From Aradus depressus (Eukaryota > Arthropoda > Insecta > Hemiptera > Aradidae): a DNA stretch of 64,000 nucleotides. Shown piece after piece: positions 11,369 through 21,458 of this stretch (positions within the stretch are counted from its first letter, which is position 1; every line of letters starts with the position of its first letter). The DNA lies in assembly GCA_963662175.1 (NCBI GenBank), contig OY759224.1:22887489-22951488 (forward strand), read 5' to 3'. Both the position numbers and the translations under genes were made by a program. A model generated the notes under the pieces. That model ran no database searches, was not told where the DNA came from, and saw nothing but the letters and a program-made list of their open reading frames with translations.

Positions 11369-11734
11369 CTAGAACAAGCCCAGGAGATACTCCATATCAC
11401 AATTCAAGGACCAGTCTCTGGGCCAACGGCGCAGTTGTTTCTCGGCAGCTTTTGTGATTATGGTCGTTCCAACCTTCCGAATCTCGTAGCGACCATTCTC
11501 GGGGCATCGGAGTATTTCATACGGGCCTAGGAACTCATACTCCGTCTCACTCACGTGCATTTTCGAGTCGCGGTGCATCAGGACAAAATCTCCTGATGCG
11601 AAAGTTTTCGTGTCTCTTCTTTTCTCGTTCGCCGCCTGGGGTCTAGATCGTCCATCGTCCAATAACTTCTCGACCCGTTTGCAAACCAGTTCTCGACTTC
11701 GGACTGGCGTAATGTCATGAGACAAGTCCCGCAA
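11369..11734 (-). pseudogene. Integrase C-terminal fragment (gypsy)
   Basis: A 121-residue frame. It includes a basic segment with GDFVLMHRD and then YEFLGPYEILRCPENGRYEI, typical of the region after the integrase core in gypsy Pol (the DNA-binding end). It is separated from the core fragment at 11865-12122 by a deletion or frame break. Confidence is high for family and low for any function. Confidence 0.8.
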
Positions 11735-11864
11735 CAGTGCTTGAATTAGTGTAGTAGCACCTTTAATCCCCAGAAGTAGTTGTAATGGTGTGGCACGAGT
11801 TGTCTTTTGGATGGTTGAGTTTAGGACCAGTTGAATTTTCCAAAGAGCACTCGACCATTCTGAC

Positions 11865-12122
11865 TTAAACCTTAATCTCGATGAGAATGAGATTCATAAT
11901 TGTCCTCATGTACCGCTCAACTTGCCCATTACCGCGGTGAACATCCGGGGTAATGGAATGATATTCTAATTGCCACGCCTGTAGATACTTGGGAAATGAA
12001 GTATTTTTAAAATTAGATCCGGCATCCGTAATCAGGCGTCGGGGAGTACCAAAAAGAGCAATCATGGATTGCAACTGCTCCTTGGTCTCAGCCGTGTTTA
12101 CTGACTTCATGGGACATAGCAT
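11865..12122 (-). pseudogene. Integrase core fragment (gypsy)
   Basis: An 85-residue frame with FGTPRRLITDAGSNF (region of the second catalytic Asp) and GNGQVERYMRTI (region of the catalytic Glu). The first Asp and the zinc-binding domain are missing. It joins the reverse transcriptase fragment at about 12122 through a large deletion. Confidence 0.85.
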
Positions 12123-12807
12123 ACAGTACTGGGATTAATATATCGTCAATGTAGACCAAAGCGATGGTATGTCTCAACACTCCCAATGCATTGTTGACCG
12201 ACCTCTGAAAAACCGCTGGGGCAATTGCAAGTCCAAAGGGCATGCGGAGATATTCATAGTGTCCTTCAGGGGTTACGAACGCAGTCTTAGCGATAGAGTC
12301 ATCGTGGATTGGAATTTGATGAAAACCTGATGCCATGTCGAGAGACGAAAAATAGCGTCCTTTGCCCAACCGGTCCAGTTGATCTTCGATTAAGGGTAGG
12401 GGATAACGATCTTTGATGGTGTGGCGATTAAGTTCTCGATAGTCGACGCACATCCTGTAAGATCCTTCCTTCTTCTTTACAAGAAGAATTGGGCTTGCGA
12501 AAGGGGACTGACTCTCTCGAATTATATTATTTTTCATTAGGTCAGAAATTAAAGAGACATCAGCACCAGTGTCAATTAATGCTGAAAATGGTTCCCCATC
12601 TATAAGAACAGAGGTGGTTTCTTGAAGAAGCCCAGACGAACAGAAGTTAATGCTCTTCCGCTTATCAATAGAAGCCTTCGTAAAGCAGTTTGACACGGCA
12701 TGGCCACTTTTAGCACAGAAAGTGCAGACAATGCCTGCGCCGAACTGCCTGGTAGGGAAACCTGTTGAGAGCGGCAGTTCACCCGAATGTGACCTTGCTT
12801 TCCACAA
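12088..12807 (-). pseudogene. Protease plus partial reverse transcriptase (gypsy)
   Basis: The N-terminal part has a CCHC zinc knuckle (CTFCAKSGHAVSNC). An aspartic protease motif ALIDTGADVSLIS follows. The sequence then jumps straight to RT fingers and palm (SPILLVKKKEGSYRMCVDYR, SLDMASGFHQIP, FGLAIAPAVFQR, and catalytic YIDD at about residue 225). The normal protease-RT linker is absent, and everything after YIDDIL is lost. It overlaps gag in another frame, as usual for gypsy Pol. Confidence 0.88.
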
Positions 12808-13487
12808 TTAAAACACTTCACAGAACTGTGATCTAGTTGCCTTCTGTCTAAACGACGCAGTTTATGTATGGGGGCGCCAGGCGTTATTCTCTCCGGCCTC
12901 GGAGGAGTGAAATCGGGTACACTCCTCTTTTCTGACCTTGGGATCTTGGTGAACGATGTCAACAAGGAAAGGAGATCCGTTACAGTCTGACAGTCGCCAT
13001 TTACAGCCGCGTTTGTCACTTCCGTCTCTAGAATTCCATGGACGATTATTTCTACGATATCCTTCTCTTTCCAAGAAGTTCGCAGATTTCGGAGTAAATT
13101 AACCTTTTCATGAACATACATCTCGTAAGTATTCATACGAGTTGAGTTACATGAAGCTGCTTCATCAAGGAGCCTACCAAGGTTGCGCCTGCACGGGAAG
13201 GCTTCTAAAAATTCACGTCTAAACGTGCTCCAGGTCCGGTTATCTGGTGACCAACGCTCATACCAGCGTTTGGCACTGAATAATAAAAAACGGCCAACAC
13301 TCACCAGGGTTTGGAGATCACTCCACTCAAATTTGTCTCGAATGTTCTCAACCTGGGTAATCCATTTGGTAGAGTCGTCCGTCTCTGGACGAAACATAGG
13401 GAGATCAACTTGGTCTGGGAGCATCCTGGCATTATTGTTTTGGAGAGCTTTAATCAACTCCGTCAAAATAAGTTGCGACTCACTCAT
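12600..13487 (-). CDS. Gag of the minus-strand gypsy
   Basis: A 295-residue frame with ATG at 13487-13485. It has a capsid-like helical region (WITQVENIRDKFEWSD, ...YERWSPDNRTW), then a CCHC zinc knuckle CFNCGKQGHIRVNC near residue 225, as expected for RNA-packaging Gag. The last 60 residues overlap pol in another frame and look like read-on. Length and order fit a gypsy Gag, so this is the best preserved gene of the element. Confidence 0.85.
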   Translation of the reverse strand: MSESQLILTELIKALQNNNARMLPDQVDLPMFRPETDDSTKWITQVENIRDKFEWSDLQTLVSVGRFLLFSAKRWYERWSPDNRTWSTFRREFLEAFPCRRNLGRLLDEAASCNSTRMNTYEMYVHEKVNLLRNLRTSWKEKDIVEIIVHGILETEVTNAAVNGDCQTVTDLLSLLTSFTKIPRSEKRSVPDFTPPRPERITPGAPIHKLRRLDRRQLDHSSVKCFNCGKQGHIRVNCRSQQVSLPGSSAQALSALSVLKVAMPCQTALRRLLLISGRALTSVRLGFFKKPPLFL

Positions 13488-13495
13488 GATTTAAA

Positions 13496-13735
13496 AAGTT
13501 ATCTTTCAAACACTACACTCAATAAAAGGTTTTCTACGCTAAAGAATCACTTATACTTTTCAAATAATGTTTACATAAAATAAGTTGACTTACTCATGAT
13601 TTAAAAAAAAAAAAGGTTATTTTACAAACACTACACTCAATAAGGTTTTTTTTTTTTTGTTTTTTTTTACACTAAAGAATCACTTATACTTTTCAAATAA
13701 TGTTTACATATATTGAACTAATAAGTTTCTATAAC
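13496..13735 (-). repeat. Duplicated leader segment of the gypsy element
   Basis: The stretch containing AAACACTACACTCAATAA and AATCACTTATACTTTTCAAA occurs twice, about 13505-13575 and about 13625-13712. This gives a duplicated 5' untranslated leader between the right LTR and gag. Confidence 0.75.
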
Positions 13736-13775
13736 TATAACTAATAACCGTGAACGTGAGGAATCCCACTTCTGA

Positions 13776-14030
13776 TGTTAGTTTAAAAATGTAATAAAAT
13801 AACAGGAATTAAAAATAAACTCACTAAGACAAAAAGTGTATTTTTTCACACAACATAACAAAACAATAGCAGAAAAAAGAATGGCGTCCCTTCCGCCCCA
13901 CGCCTTCCAGGTTGCTCCCCTAATCGATTGCAGCAAAAAGAAGGTATGTTCCAGGAGACACCGAAATCCAACCCTCGCTAGAACCTTCTCGGGTTGGTAC
14001 GGTTGGTGATGCAGCAGTCGGTTTCTAACA
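13776..14030 (-). repeat. 5' LTR of the minus-strand gypsy
   Basis: 255 bp, TGTTAG...CTAACA, followed by the 4-bp target duplication ATAT at 14031-14034. Confidence 0.92.
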
Positions 14031-14624
14031 ATATATACATCTTTAGTGGAATAGACAATATTTCAATTATAAGTTTGTTTTATTTATTTATTACAAGTTT
14101 CCACAATATGTCCGCGTTCCTCAACTTAGAAGTTGGAAATGTTTACGTTTAGTGCTAATAATGAAAATGGATAAACCTAGTTAAGTGAATAAAATCCCTC
14201 TATTTCTAGTATCATTTGGCGTTATAATTTATTAAATTTATTACATGAAAATAGGATAAGAAAATACAAGGACAAACTATTGGGAACTATGTTTCATTTT
14301 TTTATTATAATATTCAACTGAACATTTTATAGTTTTTATAAAGATGTGACTTTTATATTAACAGTGATATTGCCATCTCAACATAATTTATTTTTTTCTA
14401 TCCTTTTCTTCCTCCCTCTTCGCTGCCTCCTAGATTTAGTTTTGTAATATACTGGGGTGAAGAGGTAAACCCTAATATGGCGTCTATTGAGAATGGTTCT
14501 TGGGGCTGCAAAATAATAGGATGCTCTCACCCCCCCCCCCCCCCCCCCCTCCTCTCGACTTTAAGACACGCCAAAAAGGCAAGTATATTTTATGGCAATA
14601 TTTACTTAATCAGCATAAGGTCTC
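14031..14624. other. Intronic spacer; right half of interrupted repeat and poly-C
   Basis: 14035-14150 continues the repeat split by the gypsy. It shares TTTAGTGGAATAGACAATAT with 22530-22555. A C run of about 20 lies at 14530-14549. The open frames here cross the C run and are not supported. No gene seen. Confidence 0.5.
14530..14549 (+). repeat. Homopolymer run of about 20 C
   Basis: An uninterrupted poly-C tract. It is the complementary counterpart of the G run at 6340-6362. Confidence 0.9.
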
Positions 14625-14626
14625 AC

Positions 14627-15595
14627 CACTTGTTTATAGAGCAGAAGGCTCATATCATAAAAACAAGCAATTGGAAATGTAATTAGGAATATTTTTAAAC
14701 AAGCTAATAACTTATATTACAAAAGAGTGAAGGCTTGTTTATAGAGCAGAAGGTTCATATCATAAAAACAAGCAATAGGAAATGTAATTAGGAATATTTT
14801 TGACCAAGCTAATAACTTATATTACAGAAGAGTGAAGGCTTGTTTATAGAGCAGAAGGCTCATATCATAAAAAGAAGCAATAGAAAATGTAATTAGGAAT
14901 ATTTTTGACCAAGCTAATAACTTATATTACAGAAGAGTGAAGGCTTGTTTATAGAGCAGAAGGCTCATATCATAAAAAGAAGCAATAGGAAATGTAATTA
15001 GGAATATTTTTGACCAAGCTAATAACTTATATTACAGAAGAGTGAAGGCTTGTTTATAGAGCAGAAGGCTCATATCATAAAAAGAAGCAATAGGAAATGT
15101 AATTAGGAATATTTTTGACCAAGCTAATAACTTATATTACAGAAGAGTGAAGGCTTGTTTATAGAGCAGAAGGCTCATATCATAAAAAGAAGCAATAGGA
15201 AATGTAATTAGGAATATTTTTGACCAAGCTAATAACTTATATTACAGAAGAGTGAAGGCTTCTTTATAGAGCAGAAGGCTCATATCATAAAAAGAAGCAA
15301 TAGGAAATGTAATTAGGAATATTTTTGACCAAGCTAATAACTTATATTACAGAAGAGTGAAGGCTTGTTTATAGAGCAGAAGGCTCATATCATAAAAACA
15401 AGCAATAGGAAATGTAATTAGGAATATTTTTGACCAAGCTAATAACTTATATTACAGAAGAGTGAAGGCTTGTTTATAGAGCAGAAGGCTCATATCATAA
15501 AAAGAAGCAATTGGAAATGTAATTAGGAATATTTTTGACCAAGCTAATAACTTATATTACAGAAGAGTGAAGGCTTGTTTATAGAGCAGAAGGTT
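14627..15595. repeat. 105-bp tandem array, about nine copies
   Basis: The unit beginning CTTGTTTATAGAGCAGAAGG recurs at 14734, 14839 and 14944, a period of 105 bp. It ends with AACTTATATTACAGAAGAGTG. The central copies are nearly identical. It carries stop codons in all frames, so it is non-coding. Confidence 0.92.
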
Positions 15596-15791
15596 CTCGC
15601 ATAATCAAGGAAACGTCTAGAAATATAATTTTCATACCTACATTCAAGACGGTTCTCGGCATATATCTTAAAAACCGGACGACCCGATATAAATCGTGTT
15701 GCATATAAAATATCTATTTCCATTTTCTGTACAACTAATACTTGGAAAGATTTTTGATTATTGGTGATAAACATAAGCTGTATCTTGTATA
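15596..15791. repeat. Dispersed repeat, related to 60940-61140
   Basis: Both places share ATCAAGGAAACGT, then CGGCATATA, AAAACCGGA and AAGCTGTATCTTG in the same order. Both lie near a tandem array. The type of element is unknown. Confidence 0.6.
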
Positions 15792-16404
15792 ATGTACATT
15801 AGGGTGGAACGAAAAAATCATCTTTTGATTTTTAATTTGGAATAGCGCAGAAAAGTTGCCTTTTAGTGTAGATAAGATAAATAAAAAATATGAAAAATAT
15901 TGGAGTACGTCATGAGGTGCCGCAAGGACCTTAAAGTTTCATAAAAACACACTTTTTTGGAACCTTTCCAAAGATTTTTGCGTGGCTCGATTATGTGATT
16001 TTTAATTTGGAATAGCGCAGAAAAGTTGCCTTTTAGTGCAGATAAGATAAATTAAAAATATGAAAAATATTGGAGTACGTCTTGAGGTGCCGCAAGGACC
16101 AGTTTAATGTGGCAATGAAGTAGAAACAAACATTTTGCAGCTGTAACATTTGTAATCATTAAGGATACAGGAGTAAGAAATACAGAGTTTGACATTACAA
16201 AATATATATTTTTTTAATTATATTTTATAATTATTAATTTTTTCCAATTCTAATGCTTATACTTATATGTATTTAAAACCATCTTTTGTAACATTATATG
16301 TACGAGAAATTCATAAAAAATAATTTATCAAAGTTTAAAATTTTTCAATTTTTTTACAAACTTTAAGCTCTTTGCGGCACCTCAAGAAGTTGTAGTATTG
16401 CAAC

Positions 16405-16837
16405 TGTAGCGGTATAAGCACTTCTCCAATACCGACGTCTTGCAAACAAGATACATAGGCCTGGGTGAACCTCCTCATTACGGTTACCCATCCAGTCAAT
16501 CCAAGCACGCTATTCGTACTCACCACCGAAAATCGACCTTTTTCGAGAGATGAAGAAACCGGAGAGAAAACAAACAATATATGGCGTAGCGTCCCTTGGT
16601 GAAAATACATTGTTTAGTGAGTGCACGTTTGGATAGCCGTTTTTAGTGAAAATTGTGGTGGAAGTTATTGCCCTAAAGACCCTGGACTAGCGTAATTAGA
16701 CCTTATTTATATATATCTTTATTTTTTGTTACCAATCACCAGATTAAAGGTCATTATATTTTATTTCTTTTTTCTGTTGTTCTCCCCTTTGTTTGTCTTA
16801 AACGTAACAATTTAGTCAAAGGTTAAGAAACGTAAAA
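16405..16837 (+). repeat. 5' LTR of CsRn1-type gypsy 1
   Basis: 433 bp starting TGTAGCGGTATAAGC and ending AACGTAAAA. It lacks the usual CA end. Confidence 0.93.
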
Positions 16838-16956
16838 GTGGTGACCCCGACGTGATTTGAAGATACATATCATACAATATATATTAAATATTTTGTTATT
16901 TATTATTTTTTATATATATATTTTTGATATTTACGTTTTCTCGACCATCAGTAATC

Positions 16957-17781
16957 ATGCAATCCGAAGAGGGGGATCAAGTTTTGGCAGCCCTTGCTCC
17001 TACGAGCAAAATTCCTCCATTTTGGAAACCAGATCCAGAACTATGGTTCTGCCAGGTGGAGTCGGTTTTCACACGCAACCAGATCAGCAGCAGTCTAACT
17101 AAATTCCATACCATAGTAGCTGCTCTTGAGTTCGAGGTCTTGCAGCAGGCCTCAGACATAGTTAAAAGACCCGGGAAGACGCCGTACGAGGACCTCAAGA
17201 CTCGACTTATTAATACATACGCCGAGTCTGAGAACCGTCGTATCCAGCAGCTGCTTGAGGGTAAGCAGCTCGGGGACCAGAAGCCGTCCCAGCTGTTGCG
17301 CCAGATGAAGCAGTTGGCGGGAGACACCGTAGCCATAGAGATGGTTAAGTCTCTGTGGTTAAGGTCCTTACCTGGCACCACCCAAGCTATCCTTCTGTCG
17401 ACCGGCCACTCAGAGGTGGATAAGCTCGCGGAGGTAGCCGACCGGATCCAAGAGGTCGACCGACCCACCGAGGTCTACGCCATGGCAGCCACCGGAGAGA
17501 AGCCTCAAGTATCCGGACAGACCGAAGCCGCACAACTCCGCGAGGAAATCCAGCGACTCACTAACGCGGTAGCAGAGCTTCAAACGCAGGTACGATACCG
17601 TAACGGTAGTAGAGATCGCAGTAACCACCACCAATATCGAGGTAGAGGCAATTCGCAGGAAAGGCGACATAACGACCCCAACTGGCTCTGCTTTTTCCAT
17701 CGGAAATTCAAGGAGAAAGCTCGGAAATGCGAACCACCTTGCGCCTGGAAGCCCCACGGGACTTCGAAATCGGGAAACTGA
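16957..17781 (+). CDS. Gag of CsRn1-type gypsy 1
   Basis: The frame begins at ATG 16957 (MQSEEGDQ; an upstream ATG at 16924 lies in AT-rich leader and is less likely) and gives about 274 residues. The N-terminal region carries IPPFWKPDPELWF and FHTIVAALEFEVLQQ, the capsid pattern of this gypsy group, then QLGDQKPSQLLRQMKQLA. The C-terminal zinc motif is CFFHRKFKEKARKCEPPC, a C-H-C-C arrangement instead of CCHC. This is characteristic of CsRn1-type Gag. It overlaps pol by 55 nt, with pol in the -1 frame, so Pol is probably made by -1 frameshifting. Confidence 0.92.
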   Translation: MQSEEGDQVLAALAPTSKIPPFWKPDPELWFCQVESVFTRNQISSSLTKFHTIVAALEFEVLQQASDIVKRPGKTPYEDLKTRLINTYAESENRRIQQLLEGKQLGDQKPSQLLRQMKQLAGDTVAIEMVKSLWLRSLPGTTQAILLSTGHSEVDKLAEVADRIQEVDRPTEVYAMAATGEKPQVSGQTEAAQLREEIQRLTNAVAELQTQVRYRNGSRDRSNHHQYRGRGNSQERRHNDPNWLCFFHRKFKEKARKCEPPCAWKPHGTSKSGN

Positions 17782-20700
17782 CACCGGTGCCGGAAGTGGC
17801 GTCAGCCGACACCGATTACACCCAACGCCGCCTTTTCATTTCCGATCAGCGGACTGGACTCCCTTATCTTATAGACACTGGTGCAGCTGTCTCCGTAGTA
17901 CCTCCCAACGGAAAGGTCAAACATGTAGCCAAAGATTTTTCATTATATGCTGCAAATGGTAGCCGCATATCGACATATGGAGAGGAAGTGCTCAAATTAA
18001 ATTTGGGACTTCGTCGTCCGTTTACGTGGAAATTCATTATCGCCGACATCCCAAAGGCGATCATTGGAGCGGATTTCATGTTTCACCATCAACTGATGGT
18101 AGACCTTAATGGGCGTCAACTTGTTGACAAGAAAACAGGGCTGACTACGAGAGGACGCGTCTCAACATGGCCCTCCAACACCATCTCAGCAGTTCCCAGG
18201 GGACAACCGTTCGAGCAGATACTGAAGGAATTCCCAGGTATCACTCGACCCTCTCCTGTGAAGTGTCCAACGAGCCCTCCTGTCCTACACCACATAGAGA
18301 CTACTGGTCGCCCAGTATACGCCAAGGCCAGACGTCTTGCGCCCGAGAAATACCAGGCCGTCAAAGAAGAATTTCGCCGCATGGTGGAAGAAGGCATTTG
18401 TCGACCTTCCAAAAGCCCGTGGTCGAGTCCTCTGCACGTTGTGGACAAAAAGGACGGACAACTTCGCCCCTGTGGCGATTACCGGCAGTTGAATGCGCAG
18501 ACACTGCCAGATCGATATGGAGTTCCCAACCTGGTTGACTTCAACATTAACCTGCACAGTAAGCGGATTTTCAGTAGGATAGATCTGGTTAGAGCTTACT
18601 ATCAGATACCGGTAGCCGAGGACGACATACCCAAAACGGCCATCATCACGCCTTTTGGGTTGTATGAGTTCACCAAGATGTGCTTTGGTCTTCGTAATGC
18701 TGCGCAGACCTTCCAGCGTTTTATGGATTCTATTTTTCGCGATTTACATTATTGTTTCGTTTACCTGGACGATATACTGATCGCATCCGCTTGCCCAGAA
18801 GAACACGAAGAGCATCTCAGAGAAGTATTCCATAGGCTCGACAAAAATGGTATTATCATAAATGCGAGCAAATGCATTTTTGGTCAAGACCAGATAGAGT
18901 TCCTGGGATACCATGTCACACCCCAAGGAGTAGCACCACAGACTACCAAGATCGCCGCGATTGCCGACTTTCCTAAACCGGAAAATGTGAAACAGCTTCG
19001 CAGCTTTCTTGGAATGTTAAATTTCTACAGGCGTTGTATTCCGATGGCAGCCGAACTTCAGAGGCCGTTGAACCAGTACCTCCACAATTCCAATAAGAAT
19101 GATAAAACTCCTATCCAGTGGACGGAGGAAGCTACTGCCGCTTTTGGGAAGTGCAAGACCAGCATCCAAGACTCTGTCCAACTCGGACACCCCAAGTATA
19201 ATGTCGACATATCCCTCGCATGCGACGCATCCAACACCTGCATGGGAGCAGTCCTGCAGCAAAGAGAAGCCGATCATTGGATACCTCTAGGATTCTTTTC
19301 GAAAGCTTTTTCGAACTCCCAGCGTATCTATGCTACTTACGATAGAGAACTAGTAGCAATTTACGAGGCAGTACGGCACTTTCGCCCTATTATTGAAGGT
19401 CGTGAGTTCATCATACTTACCGATCACAAGCCTCTAATTCATGCCTTTAAACAGAAGCCTGATTCCGCCTCACCGATGCGGATCCGTAAACTGAATTTTA
19501 TCAGTCAGTTCAGCACAGACATACAGTACGTGGAAGGAAAGGACAATGTGGTTGCAGACGCTCTATCTCGAGTTGAGGAGATAGTCCTTCCGGACAATTC
19601 CGACCACCTGGCGGAGGCTCAAGACGTAGATCCTGATGTTCCCGCGTTGATGGAGCAAGAGAACCTGAAACTGAAGTATTTCCATTTGCCAGGAATCGCT
19701 AAGCCTTTGCTATGCGAAACTTCGGCAAAGCAAGCTCGACCATATTTGCCACCAAAGTTCCGTAGGCCCGCTTTCAAGAATCTCCATGAACTCAGCCATC
19801 CTGGGATTCGCGCAACTCGGAAGCTAGTCACCCGGAAGTATTTTTGGCCAGGGATGCAGAAGGATATCGCTATCTGGTCAAGGTGCTGCGTGGCCTGCCA
19901 AAGAGCCAAAATAATTCGACACACCGTCACACCACCAGGAACGTTCCCGTCAGTGGCGAGGTTCGAACATGTCCATCTGGACCTCATTGGACCTCTGCCT
20001 CCGTCCAAAGGCAAGCGCTTCTGCCTGACCATGATGGACCGTTTCACAAGATGGCCCGAAGCGATTCCCCTGGAACATATCACGGCGGAGGCGGTCGCGA
20101 CGGCGTTCTACCAGAACTGGGTCGTTCGTTTTGGAGTGCCTACGCGAGTTACCACCGACCAAGGCCGTCAGTTCGAATCCGACCTGTTCACTAAACTAAC
20201 TAGGATGTTAGGAATCGACAGGACCAGAACAACGGCTTATCATCCGCAGGCAAACGGCTGCATCGAGAGGTGGCATAGGTCCCTGAAGAACGCCATCACC
20301 GCTCACATGGATTCCGCCAATTGGACCGACCTACTGCCCACGGTCTTGATGGGTTTAAGGTCCACCATCAGGGACGACCACAATTCCAGTGTGGCGGAGG
20401 CGGTTTACGGGCAATCGATTCGTCTACCGGGGGAGTTTCTGGAACCAACCAACAGGAAGCCGGACATCGAAGATACCCTGCGCGAGCTACGGGCTACCTT
20501 CAGCAAGCTCAGACCAGCCGACTTCCGAAGTAGCCAGATACAGGTCTTTACCCCTAAGGGTCTGGATACATGCACTCATGTTTTCCTGCGCGACGATACG
20601 GTTAGGAAACCTCTGTCTCCACCCTACTCTGGACCGCACCGAGTATTACAGCGCAAGGACAAGACCTGTCGCATCCAGTTAGGCGATCGTCAAATAACAG

Positions 20701-20909
20701 TTTCACTCGACCGCGTGAAACCTGCCTTCCTATTGATGGACCCCACCATTTCGACACCTACAACCGATGTACGTTCAAAAGACGACAGCGCGCATCAACG
20801 AGAAGAGGACATCGACCAACCTGACGGTACTCCGGAGTATAAGACCCGCTCTGGACGATTGGTCCGCCGCAACGTGCGTTTCCTCGACGTCGTTATTGGG
20901 GGGGAGTGA
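17727..20909 (+). CDS. Pol polyprotein of CsRn1-type gypsy 1
   Basis: A 1060-residue frame without internal stops. Protease has YLIDTGAAVSVV (DTG at 50-52). Reverse transcriptase spans about 210-390, with DLVRAYYQIPV and catalytic YLDD near 345. RNase H (about 490-610) shows LACDAS, YDRELVAIY and LTDHKPL. Integrase has an HHCC finger (ELSHPGIR...CCVACQ, about 685-730), catalytic Asp in HLDLIGPLPP (about 750), Asp in TTDQGRQF (about 810) and Glu in NGCIERWH (about 846). It stops directly before the 3' LTR. All catalytic residues I looked for are present. Translation probably depends on frameshifting from gag, since the first ATG lies inside gag. Confidence 0.95.
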   Translation: MRTTLRLEAPRDFEIGKLTPVPEVASADTDYTQRRLFISDQRTGLPYLIDTGAAVSVVPPNGKVKHVAKDFSLYAANGSRISTYGEEVLKLNLGLRRPFTWKFIIADIPKAIIGADFMFHHQLMVDLNGRQLVDKKTGLTTRGRVSTWPSNTISAVPRGQPFEQILKEFPGITRPSPVKCPTSPPVLHHIETTGRPVYAKARRLAPEKYQAVKEEFRRMVEEGICRPSKSPWSSPLHVVDKKDGQLRPCGDYRQLNAQTLPDRYGVPNLVDFNINLHSKRIFSRIDLVRAYYQIPVAEDDIPKTAIITPFGLYEFTKMCFGLRNAAQTFQRFMDSIFRDLHYCFVYLDDILIASACPEEHEEHLREVFHRLDKNGIIINASKCIFGQDQIEFLGYHVTPQGVAPQTTKIAAIADFPKPENVKQLRSFLGMLNFYRRCIPMAAELQRPLNQYLHNSNKNDKTPIQWTEEATAAFGKCKTSIQDSVQLGHPKYNVDISLACDASNTCMGAVLQQREADHWIPLGFFSKAFSNSQRIYATYDRELVAIYEAVRHFRPIIEGREFIILTDHKPLIHAFKQKPDSASPMRIRKLNFISQFSTDIQYVEGKDNVVADALSRVEEIVLPDNSDHLAEAQDVDPDVPALMEQENLKLKYFHLPGIAKPLLCETSAKQARPYLPPKFRRPAFKNLHELSHPGIRATRKLVTRKYFWPGMQKDIAIWSRCCVACQRAKIIRHTVTPPGTFPSVARFEHVHLDLIGPLPPSKGKRFCLTMMDRFTRWPEAIPLEHITAEAVATAFYQNWVVRFGVPTRVTTDQGRQFESDLFTKLTRMLGIDRTRTTAYHPQANGCIERWHRSLKNAITAHMDSANWTDLLPTVLMGLRSTIRDDHNSSVAEAVYGQSIRLPGEFLEPTNRKPDIEDTLRELRATFSKLRPADFRSSQIQVFTPKGLDTCTHVFLRDDTVRKPLSPPYSGPHRVLQRKDKTCRIQLGDRQITVSLDRVKPAFLLMDPTISTPTTDVRSKDDSAHQREEDIDQPDGTPEYKTRSGRLVRRNVRFLDVVIGGE

Positions 20910-21342
20910 TGTAGCGGTATAAGCACTTCTCCAATACCGACGTCTTGCAAACAAGATACATAGGCCTGGGTGAACCTCCTCATTACGGTTACCCATCCAG
21001 TCAATCCAAGCACGCTATTCGTACTCACCACCGAAAATCGACCTTTTTCGAGAGATGAAGAAACCGGAGAGAAAACAAACAATATATGGCGTAGCGTCCC
21101 TTGGTGAAAATACATTGTTTAGTGAGTGCACGTTTGGATAGCCGTTTTTAGTGAAAATTGTGGTGGAAGTTATTGCCCTAAAGACCCTGGACTAGCGTAA
21201 TTAGACCTTATTTATATATATCTTTATTTTTTGTTACCAATCACCAGATTAAAGGTCATTATATTTTATTTCTTTTTTCTGTTGTTCTCCCCTTTGTTTG
21301 TCTTAAACGTAACAATTTAGTCAAAGGTTAAGAAACGTAAAA
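20910..21342 (+). repeat. 3' LTR of CsRn1-type gypsy 1
   Basis: 433 bp, apparently identical to 16405-16837. It is followed by CAAC. Confidence 0.93.
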
Positions 21343-21458
21343 CAACCAATTTTTTTAAAATTCTTTTTGAACTTAAAAGGCAACTTTTCTCCACTATTAC
21401 CAAACTAATAACTAAAAAAATTTTTAAAAGGCCATTTTCGTTCCACCCTAATGTACAT

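Larger units (their letters stand above)
8118..14030 (-). mobile_element. Deleted gypsy-type LTR retrotransposon with internal minisatellite
   Basis: LTRs of 255 bp lie at 8118-8372 and 13776-14030. Both run TGTTAG...CTAACA and differ at about three bases. The element is flanked by a 4-bp ATAT duplication (8114-8117 and 14031-14034). It reads on the minus strand: leader, gag (13487-12600), protease and part of RT (12807-12088), then integrase pieces (12122-11369). Large deletions remove the protease-RT linker, the rest of RT, RNase H and part of integrase. A 60-bp tandem array fills the space between integrase and the 3' LTR, where some gypsy elements carry a third gene. It cannot be autonomous. 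Confidence 0.9.
16405..21342 (+). mobile_element. Intact CsRn1-type gypsy retrotransposon
   Basis: Two 433-bp LTRs (16405-16837 and 20910-21342) appear identical on reading. They are flanked by a 4-bp CAAC duplication (16401-16404 and 21343-21346). The primer site TGGTGACCCCGACGTG (16839-16854) fits tRNA-Trp, the primer reported for the CsRn1 clade. A polypurine tract with GGGGGGG precedes the 3' LTR. gag and pol are both open. Identical LTRs and open frames point to a recent, possibly still competent, insertion. Confidence 0.95.
15800..21450. mobile_element. TAGGGTGG-ended DNA transposon (non-autonomous) split by a gypsy
   Basis: The ends are inverted: TAGGGTGGAACGAAAA at 15800 and its complement ending at 21450. 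The flanks carry an 8-bp duplication ATGTACAT (15792-15799 and 21451-21458), which is itself palindromic. Without the gypsy inserted at 16405-21342 the element is about 0.7 kb with no transposase. Its left arm contains a duplicated segment (about 15820-15930 and about 15990-16100). An 8-bp duplication suggests hAT-like or P-like mobilisation. A related end lies at about 63745-63761. Confidence 0.8.

Noticed and set aside
6342..14549. Poly-G and poly-C runs as functional G-quadruplex sites
   Set aside because: Both lie in decayed repeat DNA. Single homopolymers of uncertain length give no evidence of function.
17410..20194. Several antisense and +1 ORFs of 70-163 residues over gypsy 1
   Set aside because: They are shadows of the open gag and pol frames.
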